This document shows, one piece after another, positions 63,313-64,000 of a DNA stretch of 64,000 bases (position 1 is its first letter; each line of letters starts with the position of its first letter). The notes under the pieces were generated by a model. It saw only the letters and a list, made by a program, of their open reading frames with translations. It was not told where the DNA came from and searched no databases. This DNA comes from Adiantum capillus-veneris (lineage: Eukaryota > Streptophyta > Polypodiopsida > Polypodiales > Pteridaceae). Both the position numbers and the translations under genes were made by a program. The stretch covers positions 150,972,945 to 151,036,944 of the forward strand of contig CM043950.1 of assembly GCA_014529385.2 (NCBI GenBank). The letters run 5' to 3'.

Positions 63313-63981
63313 CTACCCAAGCCTTCTGAGCTTTTGCACTACATGCTTACTTCCTTCCTTGAGTCTTATGCGGTGTTGCACTACTGTGATGCATGTGATC
63401 TTGTCATAACCATCAATAAAAAGTGTGGTGAAGTTACCTAGCATAGAGATATATTCTTCTCTCTCTTCACTAGCTAACTCATTGAAGAGCATCCGCTGTA
63501 ACTTACTTGTATCCACCAAGTGTTGCATACCTGATGGTCCCTCTTGGTTCTTTGGTGGTTCTTCAGATTGCGTCAATCTCTTTGGATCTCTGAGGATGAC
63601 TCCCATCACTTTGATTCTACTGTCACTCTCTTCAGTTGTTGTCGTCTCTTCTCTCGAGGTGGTCGAAGAGTCACTGGTGAATTCATCTTCCGATGCCTCC
63701 AAGATCATGTTGTGCTGCTTCACACTCTTCATGTCGTAGAATATGGGCTTCCCTTTAGCATTCTTCATCTGGATCATTCCAATACTCCAATCCTGCTTAG
63801 CTGCCATATCCACGATCCATGGTCTTTCGAGAATGATAGGGTAGCCCTCCCCTTTGTGTGGCATGACAAAAATGTCTACCTCCACTTCTATGTTGAATGC
63901 CTTCACCTTGACTGCATTCACAATGCCTATGCACTTCACTTTGACGTTATTTGCCATTTTAGCTCGGGAGGATGCCGGCAT
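63313..63981 (-). pseudogene. Gypsy element G1, protease and linker
   Basis: A 222-codon frame. The second half of a gypsy protease is recognisable (NIEVEVDIFVMPHKGEGYPI, then ILERPWIVDMAAKQDWS, near 63780-63920). A long acidic linker follows (SEDEFTSDSSTTSREETTTT, 63640-63700). The segment before RT carries FTTLFIDGYDKITCITVVQH. The active-site DTG/DSG would lie further upstream, at or beyond the window edge (64000). It is followed after a stop by the RT start at 63312. Confidence 0.82.
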
Positions 63982-64000
63982 ACTTACCTCTAGGCCTAGA

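Overview
The window is repeat-dense nuclear DNA of a land plant. It holds no intact host gene that I can support. The plant origin is inferred from the element types: Ty1/copia elements with initiator-Met-type primer sites, a chromodomain Ty3/gypsy element, a gypsy element with a second RNase H as in the plant Tat lineage, and a captured RH20/DBP2-type DEAD-box helicase fragment. The many long GA/CT, CA and TA microsatellites fit a large, repeat-rich plant genome. The species cannot be told from sequence alone. All boundaries and mismatch counts here were read by eye.

Layout, left to right. 1-2663: minus-strand copia element C1 (partial gag-pol plus 5' LTR). 2664-3147: probable LINE 3' remnant. 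3202-3279: a cluster of hairpins. 3496-4664: the 3' end of a chromodomain gypsy element G0. 4768-8894: a compound array of six ~300-bp units, four ~67-bp units and two 477-bp units joined by microsatellites, running into a decayed unknown reading frame (8629-9552). 9553-17416: AT-rich DNA with two diverged tandem duplications and a large foldback (14851-15210). 17417-30450: degraded minus-strand gypsy element G3, with copia element C2 (22183-27119, TSD TTCAC) inserted in its protease. 30451-34020: AT-rich sequence with palindromes and microsatellites.

34021-64000 is a stack of nested insertions. The base is minus-strand gypsy element G1 (64000 down to 51598; protease, RT, RNase H, second RNase H, integrase). 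Inside its RT sits R1 (54162-63197), an LTR element without pol whose right LTR is split by a further 2.67-kb insert. Beyond the integrase of G1 lies R2 (5' LTR 49588-51597, gag 48951-49538), related to R1. R2 is interrupted by plus-strand gypsy element G2 (34363-48849). G2 carries a tandem palindromic repeat, gag-protease, a W[IV]PK-repeat region and a captured helicase fragment next to its 3' LTR. Copia element C3 (36197-40446, TSD ACCAT) is inserted in the G2 repeat. LTR divergence agrees with the nesting: about 1.7% for C3 and about 3% for G2.

No element looks fully coding. C3 and R1 keep the best structure (LTRs, PBS, PPT, TSD) but lack essential domains. The most unusual items are the helicase capture in G2, the pol-less R1/R2 family with a membrane-segment ORF, and the palindromic tandem repeats of G2.
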